Below are positions 6,413 to 9,351 of a stretch of DNA of 9,351 nt, piece by piece; the first letter of the stretch is position 1; the number at the start of each line of letters is the position of its first letter. A program made the position numbers and the translations under genes. The notes under the pieces were generated by a model. It was not told the DNA's origin. It did no database searches and was given only the letters and a program-made list of their open reading frames with translations. The stretch covers positions 1-9,351 of the forward strand of contig JAODGL010000057.1 of the NCBI GenBank assembly GCA_025464585.1, written 5' to 3'. The DNA is from Methanosarcinales archaeon. GTDB lineage: Archaea > Halobacteriota > Syntropharchaeia > Alkanophagales > Methanospirareceae.

Positions 6413-6862
6413 TTACCTGAGCGAAAGCAGAGTCTCAAGCAGCTTTTCCATCTTCCCTGTCTTTTGAACGATAAATGCTGACTTCATCAGGTAACTGCTC
6501 ACTCCCTCTTCGTATGTCTTGAGTATATCCTCAGCTCTATCCGAAGCGGTAAGAACAATTACGGGAATATCTTTGAGCTTGTCCTCGCTCTTTATTTGCC
6601 TCAGCACGTCCACACCATCAATCTTCGGCAGCCGGAGGTCGAGCGCGATTACGTCCGGCTTCGGGTACTCCTCCTCTGATGCGTAATTCCCACGGTGATA
6701 AAGGAAATCAAGTGCCTCTTCTCCGTCCTCACATACCCAGAGCCTGGTTTTTAATTTGCCACTCTCCAATGCGTTCTTTATAATAAGTGCATGCTCCTTC
6801 AAATCTTCTACGAGCAATATTTTTAGCTCTTTCTCTTCTCTTTCCCTTTCACTTTTTTCCAT
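6413..6862 (-). CDS. Stand-alone response regulator receiver protein (Rcp1-like)
   Basis: This 149-residue protein is a single receiver domain with no output domain, so it should act by protein contact after phosphotransfer from a histidine kinase. A charged lead (1-12) precedes ILLVED with acidic-pocket residues Glu19-Asp20. The phosphoacceptor is Asp75 in VIALDLRLPKIDG, the switch Thr is Thr105 in VIVLTAS, and the conserved Lys is Lys127 in SYLMKS. The expanded loop before the phospho-Asp (ALDFLYHRGNY...PKPD) is typical of the Rcp1/phytochrome-associated receiver subgroup common in archaea. The Lys is followed by Ser rather than the usual Pro. It is the second gene of a two-receiver operon, starting 3 bp after the first gene's stop, with AGGAG 7 nt before the ATG. 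It converges on the S-layer-like gene with 9 bp between stop codons. The partner kinase is not in the window. Confidence 0.92.
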   Translation of the reverse strand: MEKSEREREEKELKILLVEDLKEHALIIKNALESGKLKTRLWVCEDGEEALDFLYHRGNYASEEEYPKPDVIALDLRLPKIDGVDVLRQIKSEDKLKDIPVIVLTASDRAEDILKTYEEGVSSYLMKSAFIVQKTGKMEKLLETLLSLR

Positions 6863-6874
6863 TTTTTATCTCCT
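6863..6874 (-). promoter_or_regulatory. Ribosome binding site of the Rcp1-like receiver, spanning the upstream stop codon
   Basis: The minus strand reads AAAAAGGAGATAAAAAATG. AGGAG (complement of 6870-6874) lies 7 nt before the ATG and overlaps the last codons of the preceding receiver gene, whose TAA stop is the complement of 6866-6868. This fixes the start at 6862 and indicates coupled translation. Confidence 0.75.
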
Positions 6875-7243
6875 TTTTAATGCACCTTTTATAGACTGCT
6901 GTATCTCTTCTGCGGTTAATGGTTTTTTCATATACCCTAATGCCCCCGCTCTTATAGCTGCAACTATGACATCCGGAGAATTTACTGATTCCCCGATTAA
7001 CATAATAACAACAACAGATGGGTCATCATTTACTACCGTTCGCGTTACTTCGATGCCATCCTTCCCATCTAACGCAACGTCCACCAGCATGACGTCGGGC
7101 TTCAGTTCCCTGCATTTATTTATGGCTTCTACTCCGTTTTTCGCTTCTCCTACGACTTCGAAATCGGTCCTTTCTAACGCCGTGGCAAGCATGATACGCA
7201 TAAATGTAGAACCCTCCGCTATCAATACCTTCGCTTTTTTCAT
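6866..7243 (-). CDS. CheY-like stand-alone receiver with a degenerate active site
   Basis: This 125-residue protein is a minimal receiver domain. The fold is clear: KVLIAEGSTFMR at 5-16, Asp55 in DVMLVDVALDG as the aligned phosphoacceptor, VVVIML as strand 4, and GYMKKP with Lys107-Pro108. Two normally conserved positions differ. The acidic pair that binds Mg2+ (usually DD) is Glu10-Gly11, and the switch Thr/Ser after strand 4 is Ile83 (MLIGES). The loop after the phospho-Asp also lacks the usual Met-Pro. Phosphorylation may therefore be weak or absent, or Asp55 may be used atypically. The SxFMR helix resembles CheY-type receivers, but no chemotaxis genes are nearby. It is the first gene of the receiver operon, with AGGAG 8 nt before the ATG at 7243. 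Family certain; signalling role unknown. Confidence 0.9.
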   Translation of the reverse strand: MKKAKVLIAEGSTFMRIMLATALERTDFEVVGEAKNGVEAINKCRELKPDVMLVDVALDGKDGIEVTRTVVNDDPSVVVIMLIGESVNSPDVIVAAIRAGALGYMKKPLTAEEIQQSIKGALKRR

Positions 7244-7409
7244 GTTTCTATCTCCTTCCTCTTTTGTGTATATGACAATTCCCTTTCAGTGATACACTCT
7301 TATTTTTTTCTCTCTACTATATATATTTTAGGATTACTGTTAATTTTTTTCACCACAAAATATTGAGCAATTACACATGTTTTTTATAATGCCCTTGTAC
7401 TATTTAAAT
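7244..7409. promoter_or_regulatory. Divergent promoter region between the receiver operon and thrS
   Basis: This 166-bp spacer holds no credible gene. Next to the receiver operon, AGGAAGGAGAT (complement of 7250-7260) is a strong Shine-Dalgarno, 8 nt from the ATG. A minus-strand TATA candidate, AAATATATATAG (complement of 7317-7328), would start transcription near 7298 and give a leader of about 55 nt. Toward ThrRS, a separate TATA-like box lies at about 7380-7389. T-rich tracts fill 7301-7312 and 7340-7350. No clear operator palindrome was seen. Confidence 0.5.
7380..7389 (+). promoter_or_regulatory. TATA box of thrS, spaced for a leaderless transcript
   Basis: The sequence TTTTTTATAA is centred about 25 bp before the ATG at 7410. 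Archaeal transcription starts about 25 bp downstream of the TATA centre, so the mRNA would begin at or next to that ATG. No Shine-Dalgarno lies before 7410, which fits a leaderless message. The box would lie inside the coding region if the in-frame ATG at 7377 were used. Confidence 0.55.
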
Positions 7410-9320
7410 ATGCAACTGCTGTTCATACATTCGGATTATATAGAATACGAAGCGAAGGAGAAGACGCGGGTTGCGGAGCCTATTAGCGAATCGAAGGAGC
7501 GGATAGAAGAGGTATTAGTCGTGTTCATTGCCGTGGAAAGAGAAGATGAGCAAGATGCGAGATACGTGGTAGAGAAGGCATCAGAAGAAACTATTTCGGT
7601 TTTCAATAAGGTCGGTGCGGAAAGAATAGTTTTGTATCCGTATGCGCATTTAAGCTCTGAGCTGGCTTCTCCGGAGAGGAGTATAGAGATATTGAGCGGT
7701 ATGGAGGAGAATTTGCGTTCGCGAGGCGTGGAAGTAAAGAGGGCGCCTTTTGGCTGGTACAAATCCTTCACGCTGCGATGTAAAGGGCATCCGTTATCCG
7801 AACTATCAAGGAAAATACAGGGTCGTGTAAAAGCGGGAGAAATAGGGGTAGAAAAACTGTCAAAGGCGTTAGAAGCGGAGGAGAAAGCAGAATCTCACTT
7901 CTTCTTTATGGACACCGGAAACAAGGGAGGTCTTATAAAGCCCGAGGATTTTGAACTTGACGGAAGCGAGAATTTGCAGAAGTTCTTCATATATGAGAGT
8001 GAAAAAAGAAGAGCAGTGGATAAGGTACCACCGCATGTAGAGCTTATGAAACGGTTAGAAATAGCGGATTATGAACCCTCCTCCGATCCGGGGAATTTAA
8101 GGTTCTATCCCAAGGGCAAGCTGATAAAAGCGCTATTGGAGGATTATGTCAGGAATTCAGTGGCTGAATATGGTGCTGTGGAAGTAGAGACGCCCATAAT
8201 GTACAGTGTAGGGCATCCATCGCTAAAAGATTATCTCGAACGGTTTCCTGCGAGACAGTATTCAATGGCAGGGAAGGGAGGTAAGCCGGATTTGTTCTTA
8301 CGGTTTTCTGCTTGCTTCGGACAGTTTCTTATGAGCAAGGATATGGGCATATCATATAAAAACTTGCCATTGAAGATGTTCGAACTTGCTCCTTCTTTCA
8401 GGAAGGAAAAAAGAGGCGAGCTCGTTGGTCTACGCCGTTTGAGAAAATTCACGATGCCGGACATGCACACGCTGTGCAGGGATATGAAAGAAGCATTAGT
8501 AGAGTTCAAAAAGCAGTATGAGCTCTGCATGCGTGTTTTAGAAGGCATAGGATTTTCACCGCGGGACTATGAAGTTGCTCTCCGATTCACACGTGAATTC
8601 TACGACGATGAAGCAAATAAGGAGTTTATAGAGGAATTGGTGAGAATAGCGGGTAAACCAGTGCTGATAGAGCGATGGGACCAACGCTTTTTCTATTTCG
8701 TGCTTAAATTTGAGTTTAACTTCGTGGATGCATTGGAAAAAGCCTCGGCTTTATCCACCGTGCAGATAGATGTGGAGAATGCAGAACGATACGGGATAAA
8801 ATATGTGGATGCGAACGGAGAGGAGAAGTATCCTATTATACTTCATTGCTCTCCAAGTGGTGCGATAGAGCGATGTATGTATGCGCTGTTAGAGCGTGCA
8901 TATTTAGATATGGAAGATGGATTTTTGCCGCGGCTTCCTCTTTGGCTTTCTCCTACACAGTTGAGGATAATTCCCGTAGCAGAGAGGCATCTGGAATACA
9001 TCGAGGAGCTTCTGCCGGTGCTAACCGGGATAAGGGTGGATGTGGACGATCGCGAGGAGACGGTGTCAAAGAAGATAAGAGATGCAGGTCGTGAGTGGAT
9101 TCCTTATGTTGCCGTGGTAGGCGATAAAGAAGTGGAGAAGCGCACGTTGAGTGTTACGATAAGGGAGGAATCGGGAAACCTTTCTTTGGAAAAGAAAGCA
9201 TTACCAATGGATGTTCCCGAGTTGAAAGAGCGGATTGAAGAAGCTATAAAAAGCAAACCTTTCCGTGAATTGCCTTTCTCTTATAAGTTGTCGGAAAGAG
9301 CGAGGTTCGTGGGTGGTTGA
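7410..9320 (+). CDS. thrS: Threonyl-tRNA synthetase, archaeal type with N-terminal editing domain
   Basis: This 636-residue cytoplasmic class II synthetase attaches threonine to tRNA-Thr. Residues 1-145 form the archaeal editing domain, related to D-aminoacyl-tRNA deacylases, which removes mischarged serine. It shows LLFIHSDYIEYE (3-14), His80 in AHLSS, and Lys118 in PFGWYK. The catalytic core (about 215-515) has motif 1 with Pro262, motif 2 with Arg331 in FRKEKRG, and motif 3 with Arg488 in SGAIERC. The Zn2+ ligands that select threonine align as Cys302, His353 and His479. The C-terminal part (about 525-630) is the anticodon-binding domain. All key residues are present, so it should charge and edit. 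The start at 7410 (MQLLFIHSDYIEYE) is chosen over the in-frame ATG at 7377, because family members begin at this strand and a TATA box sits 25 bp upstream of 7410. The gene is divergent from the receiver operon and appears monocistronic within the window. Confidence 0.96.
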   Translation: MQLLFIHSDYIEYEAKEKTRVAEPISESKERIEEVLVVFIAVEREDEQDARYVVEKASEETISVFNKVGAERIVLYPYAHLSSELASPERSIEILSGMEENLRSRGVEVKRAPFGWYKSFTLRCKGHPLSELSRKIQGRVKAGEIGVEKLSKALEAEEKAESHFFFMDTGNKGGLIKPEDFELDGSENLQKFFIYESEKRRAVDKVPPHVELMKRLEIADYEPSSDPGNLRFYPKGKLIKALLEDYVRNSVAEYGAVEVETPIMYSVGHPSLKDYLERFPARQYSMAGKGGKPDLFLRFSACFGQFLMSKDMGISYKNLPLKMFELAPSFRKEKRGELVGLRRLRKFTMPDMHTLCRDMKEALVEFKKQYELCMRVLEGIGFSPRDYEVALRFTREFYDDEANKEFIEELVRIAGKPVLIERWDQRFFYFVLKFEFNFVDALEKASALSTVQIDVENAERYGIKYVDANGEEKYPIILHCSPSGAIERCMYALLERAYLDMEDGFLPRLPLWLSPTQLRIIPVAERHLEYIEELLPVLTGIRVDVDDREETVSKKIRDAGREWIPYVAVVGDKEVEKRTLSVTIREESGNLSLEKKALPMDVPELKERIEEAIKSKPFRELPFSYKLSERARFVGG

Positions 9321-9351
9321 ACGGACTCATTCTTGCATCAACCTGTTGACC

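Noticed and set aside
6756..7292. A 178-codon plus-strand open frame opposite the two receiver genes.
   Set aside because: It spans both receivers in antisense; both receivers have clear family motifs and ribosome sites, whereas this frame is Ser/Ala/Phe-rich with no recognisable family.
9321..9351. The 31-bp tail after thrS.
   Set aside because: No terminator, repeat or gene start can be supported in this short stretch.

Overview
This window looks like euryarchaeal DNA, probably from the methanogen/ANME side of the group; that lineage placement is inference. Three things support an archaeal origin: a threonyl-tRNA synthetase of the archaeal architecture (D-aminoacyl-deacylase-like editing domain plus class II core), an S-layer-type glycoprotein ending in a PGF-CTERM-like sorting tail, and T/A-rich TATA-box promoters, one placed for leaderless transcription. 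No gene has a bacterial -35/-10 promoter.

Layout: (1) Positions 72-3753, all on the minus strand, form a probable three-gene operon read right to left: a secreted, tail-anchored protein with two OB-like domains (3753-2845), a type IV pilus/type II secretion superfamily ATPase with an N-terminal coiled coil (2791-980), and a TadC/FlaJ-like membrane platform protein (971-72). Beyond it, at the left edge, lie two tandem GGGCAGAGCCC hairpins (11-40). (2) An 88-bp divergent promoter (3754-3841) carries a duplicated TTTATATAAT box. (3) On the plus strand, 3842-6403 encodes an 853-residue S-layer-like glycoprotein with about 20 N-glycosylation sequons. (4) Converging on it with a 9-bp gap is a two-gene minus-strand operon of stand-alone receiver proteins (7243-6866, then 6862-6413); the first lacks two conserved receiver residues. 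(5) A 166-bp divergent spacer leads to threonyl-tRNA synthetase (7410-9320, plus).

How the genes may work together: the ATPase and TadC-like protein are the motor and platform of a pilus or secretion machine. The OB-fold protein leading that operon is an attractive but unproven accessory outside the membrane, and the divergent S-layer-like gene shares its control region. No pilin, prepilin peptidase, histidine kinase or archaeosortase gene is present here, so those partners must be encoded elsewhere. ThrRS is housekeeping. There are no tRNA or rRNA genes, CRISPR arrays, transposases or gene-free stretches over 300 bp. Identifications rest on reading translated sequence and on remembered family features; no database search was run.
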